Origin: Alphaproteobacteria bacterium
Lineage (GTDB): Bacteria; Pseudomonadota; Alphaproteobacteria; UBA9219; RGZA01
Assembly (NCBI GenBank): GCA_010031785.1
Contig: RGZA01000002.1
Location: 1 to 42,361, forward strand
Direction of reading: 5' to 3'
Length of the DNA: 42,361 bases
In this document: positions 18,950 to 29,003 of the stretch, piece by piece
Layout of the letters: each line of letters starts with the position of its first letter
How positions within the stretch are numbered: position 1 is the stretch's first letter
Notes under the pieces: generated by a model
Databases searched by the model: none
Told to the model about the DNA's origin: nothing
Seen by the model: only the letters and a program-made list of their open reading frames with translations
Position numbers and translations under genes: made by a program

Positions 18950-19690
18950 CTAATCATACGTCACGCCCATAAAATATAGGCCTTGGGGCGGTGCCGTTGG
19001 CCCGGCTTGCGCGCGCTCTTTTGCTTCAAACATGCGCTTGAATTCGGCAACGCTCCACTGCCCCGTCCCGACAAAAAACAGCGAGCCCACCATATTACGC
19101 ACCTGATGATACAGGAATGATTTCGCTGAAAAATAAAACCGGAACTCCTCATCCTTTTGCTCCACCCGTGTATGGAGCATGGTTTTCATCGGCGATGGTG
19201 ACTGGCAATTAATCGCGCGAAACGATGTGAAATCATGATGGCCGAGCAGCACTGCTGCAGCTTCCTGCATCGGTTGTAATTCTAAAGGCTTATAAAAATG
19301 CACCGCATAGCCACGATCAATGGTCAGTGGTCGCGGGCGATTAATCACGCGGAACATATAATGCCGCGCTTGCGCTGAAAATCGTGCATGAAAATCGGTT
19401 GTCACCGCTTCAGCTTTTAAAATAATCACCGGATGCTTGCGCATATAATAATTAAGCGCATCGCGCACTGTATCGGCATCACTCGGGCGGTCGATATCCG
19501 CATGGCATACTTGCGCCAGCGCATGCACGCCTGCATCGGTACGGCCTGCTACATGAATACGCACATGCTCATCGGCAAAGCCTTTGATCGCTTCTTCAAC
19601 CGTTTGCTGAACGGAGCGCGCATCTTTCTGCATTTGCCAGCCGCAAAAACCGGCACCATCATATTCAAGAGTTAGCTTCCAGCGTTGCAT
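18950..19690 (-). CDS. truA: tRNA pseudouridine(38-40) synthase TruA
   Basis: EYDGAGFCGWQ, AGRTDAGVHALAQVCH, FLYHQVRNMVG. Confidence 0.96.
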   Translation of the reverse strand: MQRWKLTLEYDGAGFCGWQMQKDARSVQQTVEEAIKGFADEHVRIHVAGRTDAGVHALAQVCHADIDRPSDADTVRDALNYYMRKHPVIILKAEAVTTDFHARFSAQARHYMFRVINRPRPLTIDRGYAVHFYKPLELQPMQEAAAVLLGHHDFTSFRAINCQSPSPMKTMLHTRVEQKDEEFRFYFSAKSFLYHQVRNMVGSLFFVGTGQWSVAEFKRMFEAKERAQAGPTAPPQGLYFMGVTYD

Positions 19691-20622
19691 TATATGTGCT
19701 CGCCAATCGTGGCAGAAAAGCCGCGCAAAAAGGCCGCGCCATCGGTTGCTGCTTTGCTTTGCCGCTGCACTTTTACCAACGTCAACGCATCTTCACCACA
19801 CGCAATCGTAAAATCATCGCGCAGCAATGTTCCCGCTGTACCTTGCATACCAAGCGCAATCGTTGCTTGCAGTACTTTAATGCGCTCACCCTTGCTTTCG
19901 AAATACACACCCGGCCATGGCGTAAGGCCGCGTAATTTGCGTTCAATCTCTGCCGCACTCTGGCTCCAGTCAATCCGGCCTTCATCCTTAGTCAGCTTGG
20001 CGGCATAGGTTACGCCATCCTGCGGTTGCGGCGTTGGTATAATGCTTCCCGTTACAATCTGCGGCAGCGCTTCAACAATCATTTCTGCGCCAAGCACGCT
20101 GAGCTGATCATGCAAGCCTCCTGCATTCGTCTCAGTTGTAATCGGCACGCTGCGCTTAAGCCACATGGCGCCAGTATCAAGACCAGCATCCATCTGCATA
20201 ATCGTAACGCCACTATCGGCATCACCCGCCAAGATCGCGCGTTGAATGGGCGCCGCCCCGCGCCAGCGCGGCAAAAGTGATGCATGAATATTCACACAAC
20301 CCAAACGTGGTGCATCCAGAATTGCTTTGGGTAATAACAAGCCATAGGCCACAACAATTGCAATATCGGCATTCAGTTCAGCAAAGGCTTTTTGCTCATC
20401 GGCATGCTTTAAACTAAGCGGCGTACGCACCGGAATGGTGTGCGCTTCTGCAGCTAACTGCACCGCTGATTTCTGCAGCGATTGCCCACGACCCGCAGGA
20501 CGCGCTGGCTGGCTATAGACGCATATAATCTCATGCCCTGCTGCGCGCAGCGCTTCCAGCGCGCCGACAGAAAATTCCGGCGTGCCCATAAAAATAATGC
20601 GAAGGGGAGATATAGAATTCAT
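19690..20622 (-). CDS. fmt: Methionyl-tRNA formyltransferase
   Basis: [47 protein letters not shown]. Confidence 0.97.
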   Translation of the reverse strand: MNSISPLRIIFMGTPEFSVGALEALRAAGHEIICVYSQPARPAGRGQSLQKSAVQLAAEAHTIPVRTPLSLKHADEQKAFAELNADIAIVVAYGLLLPKAILDAPRLGCVNIHASLLPRWRGAAPIQRAILAGDADSGVTIMQMDAGLDTGAMWLKRSVPITTETNAGGLHDQLSVLGAEMIVEALPQIVTGSIIPTPQPQDGVTYAAKLTKDEGRIDWSQSAAEIERKLRGLTPWPGVYFESKGERIKVLQATIALGMQGTAGTLLRDDFTIACGEDALTLVKVQRQSKAATDGAAFLRGFSATIGEHI

Positions 20623-20664
20623 TCAATCACAAACAAACTGACACAAAAAACAGGCGCTACAAAA

Positions 20665-21201
20665 TTAAAGAACTTTGCCGCCCTGTTCTTCTTCTGCGGC
20701 CAAGCGCTGTATTTTTTCAACGCGCTTAAGCATCATATCACGCTTGAGTTTAGAGACGTAATCGATGAATAAAACGCCATTTAAATGGTCAATCTCATGC
20801 TGAATGCAGGTAGAAAGTAGATCTTCCGCTTCCATCTCCACACGCTTGTTATTAACATCGGTATAGCTCAGCTTGATGCGCTTGGGGCGCGTGACTTCGG
20901 CATATTGGCCGGGGATGGAAAGACACCCTTCGCGGTAGGTAAAGAGTTCTTCCGAGCGCCAGGTAATTTCTGGGTCCGCCATCATGAAGGCATGCGCGGG
21001 GTCTTGTTCTTCGGCAACATCCACAACGATCACGCGTTTTAATTCGCCAACCTGCGGCGCGGCCAAGCCAACACCGTTTGATGTATACATCGCTTCGAGC
21101 ATTTCATGCATGAAACGGCTCACCTGTGCATCCACGGTTTTCACGGGGTCTGCAAGTTTGCGCAACACAGGATCAGGTACGATGCGTAGTTTTAAGGCCA
21201 T
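20665..21201 (-). CDS. def: Peptide deformylase
   Basis: GVGLAAPQVG, EGCLSIPG, QHEIDHLNG. Confidence 0.97.
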   Translation of the reverse strand: MALKLRIVPDPVLRKLADPVKTVDAQVSRFMHEMLEAMYTSNGVGLAAPQVGELKRVIVVDVAEEQDPAHAFMMADPEITWRSEELFTYREGCLSIPGQYAEVTRPKRIKLSYTDVNNKRVEMEAEDLLSTCIQHEIDHLNGVLFIDYVSKLKRDMMLKRVEKIQRLAAEEEQGGKVL

Positions 21202-21257
21202 GGCTCATTTTCACATAAAAGATTTAAAACTATATATGTATATAAAAGTGCCTGTTT

Positions 21258-22460
21258 TCAAGCAACTTCTTGCTTTTTTTCAAGCAATTCAAGGTTTTCA
21301 TCGGCGGCTGCCAATTGGCGCGGGGCAACATCCACGGGCTCTAAACCTGCAATTTTCTTATCACTTTCAATATTATATTCCTCGGCAAGACGTCGCGCAC
21401 GGCTAAAAACGCGCCCCTCAAACGATGCAACGGATTTATTATAATGCTCCACGCTTTTGCGCAAACTATCGCCCATATTTTCAAAGTGCGATGCAAAGGT
21501 TGCCATCGCTTCATATAAATCCTTGCCAAGCCCGGCAATTTTCTGCGCCTGCTCCGCCAGTTTTTCCTGCCGCCATGCATGGGCAACCGTTTTAAGCAAG
21601 CCAATCAGATTAATCGGCGTTGCAAGGATCACGCGGTTTTCAAATGCGTAATCAAACAGTTCGGGATCATTCTGCATCGCAATCGACAAGAAATGTTCAC
21701 CGGGCACAAACATCACCACAAAATCAGCCGCGCCTTTAAATTGCTGCCAATAGGCCTTTTGGCTCAATGTTTTTACATGTTCGCGCAAATGGCGTGCATG
21801 ACGTTGATGCGCGAGCAGAATTTGTTCTGGCTCCCCATTGACGATATCAAGCAACGCATCTAGCGGCGTTTTGCAATCAATCACAATCTGGCGATCACCC
21901 GGCAGATTCACAATCACATCAGGGCGCAAACGTTTATCATCCTGTGTTGTGGTATTTGTCTGTTCGGTAAAATCGCAATGCGAAATCATGCCCGACATTT
22001 CCAGAACGCGCTTGAGTTGCATTTCGCCCCAGCGCCCGCGCCCTTCGGGTTTGCGCAACGCTTGCTTCAATTGCGTTGTTTCAAAACGAAGCTGCGTTTG
22101 CGTTTCCGCCATCTGCGAGAGATGCTGTTTAAGCCCTTCATAGGCGCCAATGCGTGCCTTTTCCATCTCACCCGTTTGCGTATGCAACTGGGTAAGGCGT
22201 TGCTCTAACGGCTTAAGCATCTCGGCCACATTATGCGTGCGCTTTTCCCAATCGCTGCGCACATTTTCGCGCTCATGCGATAATTCATTTTTTGCAAGTT
22301 TGAGCAATCCATCAAGGCTTGCGGTCAATGCTTCGTTGGAAAGCGCCTTGAATTGTTCAGCAAGCCGCGCACGATTGCTATTCTGCCAAACTGTTGCAGC
22401 AACAAACCCGACAATCACACCGCATAAACCGCCGCATAAAACCCAAATGATCCATTGCAT
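21258..22460 (-). CDS. rmuC: DNA recombination protein RmuC
   Basis: N-terminal TM, coiled coil, GRGRWGEMQLKRVLEMSGM, RPDVIVNLPGDRQIVIDCKTPLDA. Confidence 0.92.
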   Translation of the reverse strand: MQWIIWVLCGGLCGVIVGFVAATVWQNSNRARLAEQFKALSNEALTASLDGLLKLAKNELSHERENVRSDWEKRTHNVAEMLKPLEQRLTQLHTQTGEMEKARIGAYEGLKQHLSQMAETQTQLRFETTQLKQALRKPEGRGRWGEMQLKRVLEMSGMISHCDFTEQTNTTTQDDKRLRPDVIVNLPGDRQIVIDCKTPLDALLDIVNGEPEQILLAHQRHARHLREHVKTLSQKAYWQQFKGAADFVVMFVPGEHFLSIAMQNDPELFDYAFENRVILATPINLIGLLKTVAHAWRQEKLAEQAQKIAGLGKDLYEAMATFASHFENMGDSLRKSVEHYNKSVASFEGRVFSRARRLAEEYNIESDKKIAGLEPVDVAPRQLAAADENLELLEKKQEVA

Positions 22461-24181
22461 TATTGTTTATCCTGCCACGCTGCTTGATATGCCTTTTCTA
22501 AATCTTTCACAAACCCTGCGCTGTCAAACAATGGCAAGCGCTCGCGTTCCTGTTGCAGATGCTGGCGGATGCTTGCGCGCTTAGGTTCATCCTTGATCAA
22601 CTCCCGGATTTTGGTTTCATAAATATCAAGCGATGACGCAATCAATTCAGGTAACTCTGCAGCCTTAAGCAAGCTTGCCGCAACGCGCGAGGCAAAACTT
22701 TTACCACACAACGCAACCACGGGCGCACCCACCCACAATGCATCGCTGGTCGTTGTGTGCCCACCATAAGGCGCTGTGTCGAGCACAAGATCAGCATGGC
22801 GATAACGCGCAATATGCTCGGCTTGCGGTAATTTTTCAGCAAAAACCAAGCGCTCCGCTGCAACGTCGCGTTTTTCGGCCTCTTTACGCAAATTTTCTTG
22901 CACAATTGCATGCGGTGCAAACAGCCATAACACGGCTCTTGGCTCGTCTTTTAGAATATGCATCCAGATATCAAAGACTTGCGGCGTAATCTTGTAAGTT
23001 TGGTTGAAGCAACACAGCACCAGTGCATCATTCGGCAATCCATAGGCCTCGCGCGGCTTTGCAACCAGCAAGGGGCGCTCGCGATCATTGATCTGGTAAC
23101 TATGCGGCAGGCGGATAATTTTTTCAGAATAAGCCGCGCTCAGCTCCTGCGGGATGATCACTTCATCAGCAATAATATAATCAACAAATGGCGCGCCCAT
23201 ACTTCCGGGGTAACCCAGCCACTGAATAATAATTGGCGCAGGCCGTGCGGCAAGCACTTCCGGTAAGCCGCCACGCGTATAACCTTTGAGATCGACAAGA
23301 ATAGTGATGCGGTCATTAAAAATGCGCTCGGCAATTGCAACCGGCGGCATGCCCGCACAATTCACCCAATGCTCCGCGCCACACTGCATGCGCGTGCGCA
23401 CCGCGTTATCGCCATTCTGCCCATAGCTATAGACAAACACTTCAAACTGCGCGCGATCATGATGGCCGAACAATTCAGCCAATAAATAGCTCGTTGCATG
23501 CTCATGCAAATCATTTGATAAATACCCAATGCGCATGCGCGATGCTTGCGGCAATCCCCGCGCATCAAATTGTGCAACCGGCTTGATACTCCCCGCCCCT
23601 TTTTTCACGCATTCCAGATGTTTAAACGGATCATCAATGAAAATCGGCGCAAGGTTCGCTGGAATTTTATCCAGCGGTAATGCCGGGCCGCTCCAATCCG
23701 CCATCTGGCGGCGCGTCATGGCAATCACTGCATCCATATCATGATTTTTCGGGTCGAGCTCCTGCGCTTTTTCAAACGCCGGAATGCTTTGCACCAACAT
23801 TCCGCTCTGGCGCAAGGCATGACCGTAATTCGCCCACAAATGTGCGCGTGTTGGCGCAAGCTGCACAAGCTGTTCATAAAGCGGCACAGCATCAATCGGT
23901 TGATTGGTTGCGAGCAAAAACACCGCAAGATTGTGCATGATATCGGGCTGATCAGGGCGCAACGCATGCGCCGTGCGCAGCAATTTATCGGCAAGTTCAA
24001 TCTCACCAATATTTTGTTTGATGATCCCGCCCAGATGCAAAAAATTGATGTTGTCGGGATATTCCGCAAGCGCGGATTCCACTTTCACATTGGCGAGTTT
24101 TAAATTGCCCGCCTGGACAAGGCGCGAGACATCATCAAAACGGTCGCGTAAATCATTGGTTTTTTGTGCTGTTTTCGACAT
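22460..24181 (-). CDS. TPR-containing O-GlcNAc transferase-like (GT41) protein
   Basis: N-terminal TPRs; RIGYLSNDLHEHATSYLLAELFGHHDR, DLKGYTRGGLPEVLAARPAPIIIQWLGYPGSMG. Confidence 0.88.
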   Translation of the reverse strand: MSKTAQKTNDLRDRFDDVSRLVQAGNLKLANVKVESALAEYPDNINFLHLGGIIKQNIGEIELADKLLRTAHALRPDQPDIMHNLAVFLLATNQPIDAVPLYEQLVQLAPTRAHLWANYGHALRQSGMLVQSIPAFEKAQELDPKNHDMDAVIAMTRRQMADWSGPALPLDKIPANLAPIFIDDPFKHLECVKKGAGSIKPVAQFDARGLPQASRMRIGYLSNDLHEHATSYLLAELFGHHDRAQFEVFVYSYGQNGDNAVRTRMQCGAEHWVNCAGMPPVAIAERIFNDRITILVDLKGYTRGGLPEVLAARPAPIIIQWLGYPGSMGAPFVDYIIADEVIIPQELSAAYSEKIIRLPHSYQINDRERPLLVAKPREAYGLPNDALVLCCFNQTYKITPQVFDIWMHILKDEPRAVLWLFAPHAIVQENLRKEAEKRDVAAERLVFAEKLPQAEHIARYRHADLVLDTAPYGGHTTTSDALWVGAPVVALCGKSFASRVAASLLKAAELPELIASSLDIYETKIRELIKDEPKRASIRQHLQQERERLPLFDSAGFVKDLEKAYQAAWQDKQ

Positions 24182-24312
24182 GGGTTGATTATATCCACCA
24201 ACGTGCGGATTGCCAGCACAGAAATCAGCCTATGGCTCTACTTGATTGATAAGCACGCCGCAATGGGTAGCCACCGAATTGCCAGTAGCGAAATAAACAC
24301 TATGCCTGTTAT

Positions 24313-24963
24313 TTATCCAAGATTTGCCTGTCCTACTCTGGGCCCTGAAGTGACAGGTCTGACAGCAGAACGTCTGTAGTTTTCAAGACCCTCTCTAATA
24401 AATTTTGCCTGGCTTCCTGTTATATCATCCCGGCGCGCCGCCGCCACAGTAATTCCTTCTGTAGTTTCAAGCGTTGCCATCATTCCGGGCTGATGCATCA
24501 ATTGAAATGCAAGTTGAAGAGCCATCTCTGGCTCCTCATTGCGGGATGCTTCTACGAGCACGTCTGTAGTAAAAATGTAAGGCGGAAAAACATTCTTGCA
24601 TAGCGTGGCAACAATCACCGGGGCTGTTTTTGCAAAATTAGATAATCTGAATGCGCACTCTAAAGCGCTGTGTAAGTCCAAAAGAAAATAACGACGGCCC
24701 TCTTCGCCACAAGCGGAATGGATTTCCTCTAGTTTAGTAACAGTAGGCGACCATAACTCGGCAAAGTAAGGACCTTCGACCACAGAATTTACTGCTGAGT
24801 GTCGGTAGTCTGGAAAATAATGTAGCACTGCAGCCGATACAGATATTCTTTGTTCTAATGTAAGCCCTGAGGTGTTTATCCATTCGTGAGGCAGTTGACT
24901 ATCAAAAACCTTAAGGATATCGTCTGTCAAATTTAGATTACTAATTTCACTTAAGTGACTCAT
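24313..24963 (-). CDS. Hypothetical protein, 216 aa, no recognised family
   Basis: Long ORF with SD (GAGGAAG) upstream; flanked by AT-rich DNA. Confidence 0.6.
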   Translation of the reverse strand: MSHLSEISNLNLTDDILKVFDSQLPHEWINTSGLTLEQRISVSAAVLHYFPDYRHSAVNSVVEGPYFAELWSPTVTKLEEIHSACGEEGRRYFLLDLHSALECAFRLSNFAKTAPVIVATLCKNVFPPYIFTTDVLVEASRNEEPEMALQLAFQLMHQPGMMATLETTEGITVAAARRDDITGSQAKFIREGLENYRRSAVRPVTSGPRVGQANLG

Positions 24964-25068
24964 AGTTTATCTTCCTCTATAAAAAATTAACAAAGTAAAA
25001 ATAAAAACCTTATTCTAAAGAAAACAATACCAGATCATAGCGAAAGTAATTATATAATCCTTGGTTAA

Positions 25069-27648
25069 TTAAACAGCGCTTGTTGGCTTCCGACGCGGCC
25101 AAACATTAATAAATGAAAGCGCAATCGCCGACAGGTACGGCAGGCTCTGCACGATTAAAATCCCCGCCCACAATGCTGCCTGTTTGTTCGCGATGCTATA
25201 TTTCATGGTGAGCACAAATGCGCATAGCAACAGCCCGACAAAGATAATGATTTCATCCCGCGCCATGGCAAAGCCCTGATACAACGCTGGCTTATCTTCG
25301 CATTTGGGCGTGCGGAAAAACGGTTTGCCACTGGTGAACAGCCCTTGCAGCATGGCTGTACCCACCACGTGGCTGAGTGCCGTTCCGGCAATCGCTGCGC
25401 CAAAACGTTCGGGCCAGCCGATGCGCACACGCAAGCCATACATCATAAAACCGCTCAGGATTTTAAAGGCGAATACGGCCAAGGTTGGCAATTGAAAAAT
25501 TTCCGGCGGAAATTCAACCCATTCCATAAACAGGAACGCCGACCACAGCAGGGAGCCAAGGACGAAAATCAAATTTGCAGCATCGGCAATCCATGGCAAC
25601 CAACCCGCGATAAAGTGATATTTCTGTGCAAAAGTTAGTTCCTTGCGGCCCGGCGCAAAGAACGGCAAATGCCGTTTCATAATCTGCATTGCGCCATAGG
25701 CCCAGCGGAAACGCTGCGATTTATAGCCTGCAAAGGAGTCCGGGATCAGCCCTTTGCCAAAACTTTGCGAGAGATAATAGGACTCATATTTATTCTCGAA
25801 TAATTTAAGGCCAAGCTCTGCATCTTCACAAATGCACCATTCGGCCCAGCCTTTTACCTGCTGCAATGCTGTTTTGCGGATCAGCGTCATCGTGCCATGC
25901 TGGATAATCGCATTGCGCTCATTCCGTTGCACCATACCGATATGGAAAAAACCGGCATATTCCCAATGGCACATGGTTTTAAACTGGTCACCTTCCCAAT
26001 CACGGTAATCCTGCGGTGATTGCACAAAGCCAACTTCCGGCTTGTCAAACAACGGCACCAGCGATGACAACCAGTTATGATCCACCTGATAATCGCTATC
26101 GATCACGGCAACAATTTCGGCATCGGCTGCTGTTTCCTGCAAGGCAAAGTTCAGTGCGCCCGCTTTAAAGCCCGGCCATTTCGGCAAATGATAAAAACGA
26201 AATTGCGCACCCAACTGCGCGCAATATTCTTCTACCGGCTTCCACACCGCTTCGTCCTTGGTGTTGTTATCGATAATCAACACTTCATAATTCGGGTAGT
26301 TCATGCGCACGATAGCATCAAGCGTCTCTTTGACCATCTGCGGGGGTTCATTATAACATGGAATATGAATGGACACTTTCTTGGCAGTGCCGCCCATGCC
26401 GCCGGTATTCACATCCACAATGCGGCGCAATTTTTGAGTCCAAACCGTTTCGGTAAATTCAAGCCCATCCACCAGCAACACGGCAAACAAAAACAACTGA
26501 AATGCCACAAGCCCAGCCCACGCAAACCCAATGCCTGCTGTATAAACTTCGCTTTGCGCCGATACCACGCTCCACACCAGCGCCGAGAAAATAGCCTGAA
26601 TAAGAATGGCAAAGAACAGTTGCCCCACCCATGAAATATGCCCTGCCTTGCGCATGAATAAAATCATCGGCAGGAAGGCGAGCAGCATCGCAATCAAACA
26701 GGCTTGCGGCCAGTTGCGGCGTTCATTGACCTTGCCAAACAGTGGAAATTTCTGTTGGCGATGATTATCCCAGATGCCCCAATTGGCACCCACGGTGCCT
26801 TCAATTTCCCATTTCCATGATTGATCGAACGCTTCGACAATGGTGTAATCAAGTTTGCGCTCGGTTGCGATATTCAAAAAATCGCGGATGAAACGCGCCT
26901 GATTAACCTGGCTTGGCTCTGCGCCATAAATCCACTGCCCTTTGCTTGGCCAGCCAATTTCACCAATAAAAATATGCTTGTCTGGAAATGCCATATGCAC
27001 TTCATCATAACGCTGCAGCGCATAGGGCACGGCTTCGCCAACTGGTTTTCCTTCCCAATATGGCAGCGTATGGATGGTGATAAAATCAACAGCAGCTGCA
27101 AGGCGCGGGTTTTTTAGCCAGATGTGCCATGGCTCAGCTGTGCTCACCTGCACCTTCACGCGGCGTTTGATCCAGTGGATGAGATCCACCATCTCATCGA
27201 CATTAATGTCACCACGCAAAATTGCTTCGTTACCAATTAAAATGCGGTTGATGTTGCGGTTTTTATTGGCAAGCTCAACAATGCTATTGAGCTCCTCCAG
27301 ATTTTCCTTGTGGTTGTCGCCATACCACGACCCCATCGTTACCCATAACCCATATTTGCGCGCGATGGCCGGAATAGCTTCAAGGCCGTGCGTGGAACCA
27401 TAGGTCCGGATTGAGCGCACATAAGGCGCAACCGTGCGCACATCCTCTTCAATCTCCTCGCGCGTTGGAAAATTATGCTTGGCAGGATTATGTTCATCAC
27501 GATACGGCGTAAAGGACACGCCGCTAATCACACCATCCCACGCGCTGCTGTCACGGCTTAGATTAATGACACCCCACAGGGTGATATTGATCATAAACAC
27601 AAAGGCAATGTTGAAGGTTATGCGCAGGAATGATGGACGTTTTTTCAT
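25069..27648 (-). CDS. GH17-like/GT2 fusion beta-glucan synthase-type membrane protein
   Basis: N-terminal GH17-like (GVSFTPYRDE, IGEIGWPS) followed by GT2 (IPCYNEPP, VIDSDYQ, KSQRFRWAYGA). Confidence 0.88.
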   Translation of the reverse strand: MKKRPSFLRITFNIAFVFMINITLWGVINLSRDSSAWDGVISGVSFTPYRDEHNPAKHNFPTREEIEEDVRTVAPYVRSIRTYGSTHGLEAIPAIARKYGLWVTMGSWYGDNHKENLEELNSIVELANKNRNINRILIGNEAILRGDINVDEMVDLIHWIKRRVKVQVSTAEPWHIWLKNPRLAAAVDFITIHTLPYWEGKPVGEAVPYALQRYDEVHMAFPDKHIFIGEIGWPSKGQWIYGAEPSQVNQARFIRDFLNIATERKLDYTIVEAFDQSWKWEIEGTVGANWGIWDNHRQQKFPLFGKVNERRNWPQACLIAMLLAFLPMILFMRKAGHISWVGQLFFAILIQAIFSALVWSVVSAQSEVYTAGIGFAWAGLVAFQLFLFAVLLVDGLEFTETVWTQKLRRIVDVNTGGMGGTAKKVSIHIPCYNEPPQMVKETLDAIVRMNYPNYEVLIIDNNTKDEAVWKPVEEYCAQLGAQFRFYHLPKWPGFKAGALNFALQETAADAEIVAVIDSDYQVDHNWLSSLVPLFDKPEVGFVQSPQDYRDWEGDQFKTMCHWEYAGFFHIGMVQRNERNAIIQHGTMTLIRKTALQQVKGWAEWCICEDAELGLKLFENKYESYYLSQSFGKGLIPDSFAGYKSQRFRWAYGAMQIMKRHLPFFAPGRKELTFAQKYHFIAGWLPWIADAANLIFVLGSLLWSAFLFMEWVEFPPEIFQLPTLAVFAFKILSGFMMYGLRVRIGWPERFGAAIAGTALSHVVGTAMLQGLFTSGKPFFRTPKCEDKPALYQGFAMARDEIIIFVGLLLCAFVLTMKYSIANKQAALWAGILIVQSLPYLSAIALSFINVWPRRKPTSAV

Positions 27649-27666
27649 GAGAGTACGTTAATAGAG

Positions 27667-27960
27667 CTAAGCATCATCATGGTGGCGCTGCTGTGCAGGA
27701 TGCTTGACATTGAGGATAATGATTTCTTCTGCTTCTTCGTCAACACGGTAATAAACAAGATACGCATAACGTGATGTAATGAGTTTGCGAACAGTCGGGG
27801 CTTTCTGTTCTCTACCAATCAGGGGGAACAAAATAAGATTCTGCAGACTCTCATAAATGGCCGCACGAACACGCAGGGCTGCAGCAGGATTTTGCAATTC
27901 AATATGGCTGGAAATTGCCATGATATTTTCTATCGCGCGGGGCGTAAAACGCAGCTTCAC
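27667..27960 (-). CDS. RelE/ParE-family toxin
   Basis: MKLRFTPRAIENIMAISSHI...YAYLVYYRVDEEAEEIIILNVKHPAQQR; overlaps antitoxin by 4 nt. Confidence 0.88.
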   Translation of the reverse strand: MKLRFTPRAIENIMAISSHIELQNPAAALRVRAAIYESLQNLILFPLIGREQKAPTVRKLITSRYAYLVYYRVDEEAEEIIILNVKHPAQQRHHDDA

Positions 27961-28187
27961 TTTTCAAAACTACGGAAAGCTGCAGCAATTTCCGCATCTG
28001 TTGCAAACTCACGGCGCCGCGCCTGCGCAAGGCTTTCTAAAATATCAGGAAGATGGTCTGGATCAATATCCTCAGGCTCTTCTTGGCCAGATTTTGCGAG
28101 CACCAGCATCGCGCGTGCAATCGCATCCTGATTATGGGCAGGCAACCGGCATACCGTCTCAAATGCTTGATCAAGGAGTTTTGTCAT
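27957..28187 (-). CDS. Antitoxin of RelE/ParE-type module
   Basis: 76 aa small ORF immediately upstream of the toxin with overlapping stop/start. Confidence 0.75.
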   Translation of the reverse strand: MTKLLDQAFETVCRLPAHNQDAIARAMLVLAKSGQEEPEDIDPDHLPDILESLAQARRREFATDAEIAAAFRSFEK

Positions 28188-28237
28188 AGGACAAATATAG
28201 TGTTTTTAAAGCAAGTTATAAAGAAAAAACTTACTCT

Positions 28238-28927
28238 CTACTCGCCCATCTGCTTGCTTTTTTGCTCAAGAATAGTGAGCAAGCCATCCGCGCCAGAGGT
28301 GCGAATGACGGAGCCGAATTCGGAACGGCGCGTTGCCATTTCGCTGATCGCGCCATCGACAAACACATCAGCAATCTGCCAACCCTTGGCGTTCTTGACC
28401 ATCAGGTAATTGAGCTGATGCGTTTCGCTACCGCTTTTTAAGCTGGTTTCAACAATGCGCTGATTGGCATTCGGGCCGGGCTTTTCGCCAGTAACCTTGA
28501 ATTCTTCGCCATCAAATTTTTTGAACTGGCTCGCATAATTCGCAACGGTGAAATTATGGAATGCGCGGGTCAGCTTGTCTTTTTGCTCGGGCGATGCCTT
28601 TACCCATGACGGGCCATAGGAAACACGGGTCATATCGCCTGCACTAAACGCCTTGCTTACCGCAGCATCCAGCTTTTGCGCACGGCCCTGAAAGCCAAGC
28701 GTATCACCTTCTTTCATTACACTAGTGAGGGTGCGGTAAAAAGAACTGATCACGTCGCTCGCCGCGCCTGCCTTGGCAGGTTCGGGGGCGCGCATTGCTA
28801 CATCCTGAATACGTGCCTGCGCCATTGCTGGAATAACTAATAGTGACAACAATATAACCAATATCACTTTATAGTCATGCCCGCGCAGGCGGGTATCCAC
28901 GAGTTTACTTTTCTTTGCTAAAAACAT
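28238..28927 (-). CDS. MlaC/Ttg2D-family phospholipid-binding protein (HpnM-like by context)
   Basis: Signal peptide; SSFYRTLTSVMKEGD, KFDGEEFKVTGEKPG, LNYLMVKNAKGWQIADVFVDGAISEMATRRSEF. Confidence 0.85.
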   Translation of the reverse strand: MFLAKKSKLVDTRLRGHDYKVILVILLSLLVIPAMAQARIQDVAMRAPEPAKAGAASDVISSFYRTLTSVMKEGDTLGFQGRAQKLDAAVSKAFSAGDMTRVSYGPSWVKASPEQKDKLTRAFHNFTVANYASQFKKFDGEEFKVTGEKPGPNANQRIVETSLKSGSETHQLNYLMVKNAKGWQIADVFVDGAISEMATRRSEFGSVIRTSGADGLLTILEQKSKQMGE

Positions 28928-28993
28928 TCTGGCTTCTCCTTAGTAATTAATATCCGAAGTAAGTTCGTGGATACCCGCCTTCGCGGGCATGAC
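28874..28993. repeat. Inverted repeat pair, 29-bp arms with 1 mismatch
   Basis: Left GTCATGCCCGCGCAGGCGGGTATCCACGA (28874-28902); right TCGTGGATACCCGCCTTCGCGGGCATGAC (28965-28993). Confidence 0.9.
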
Positions 28994-29003
28994 GGCGGCT
29001 GGA

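Noticed and set aside
26077-26634. 185-aa plus-strand ORF opposite the GT2 gene
   Set aside because: Antisense shadow of a well-supported gene; low-complexity composition with no recognisable domain.
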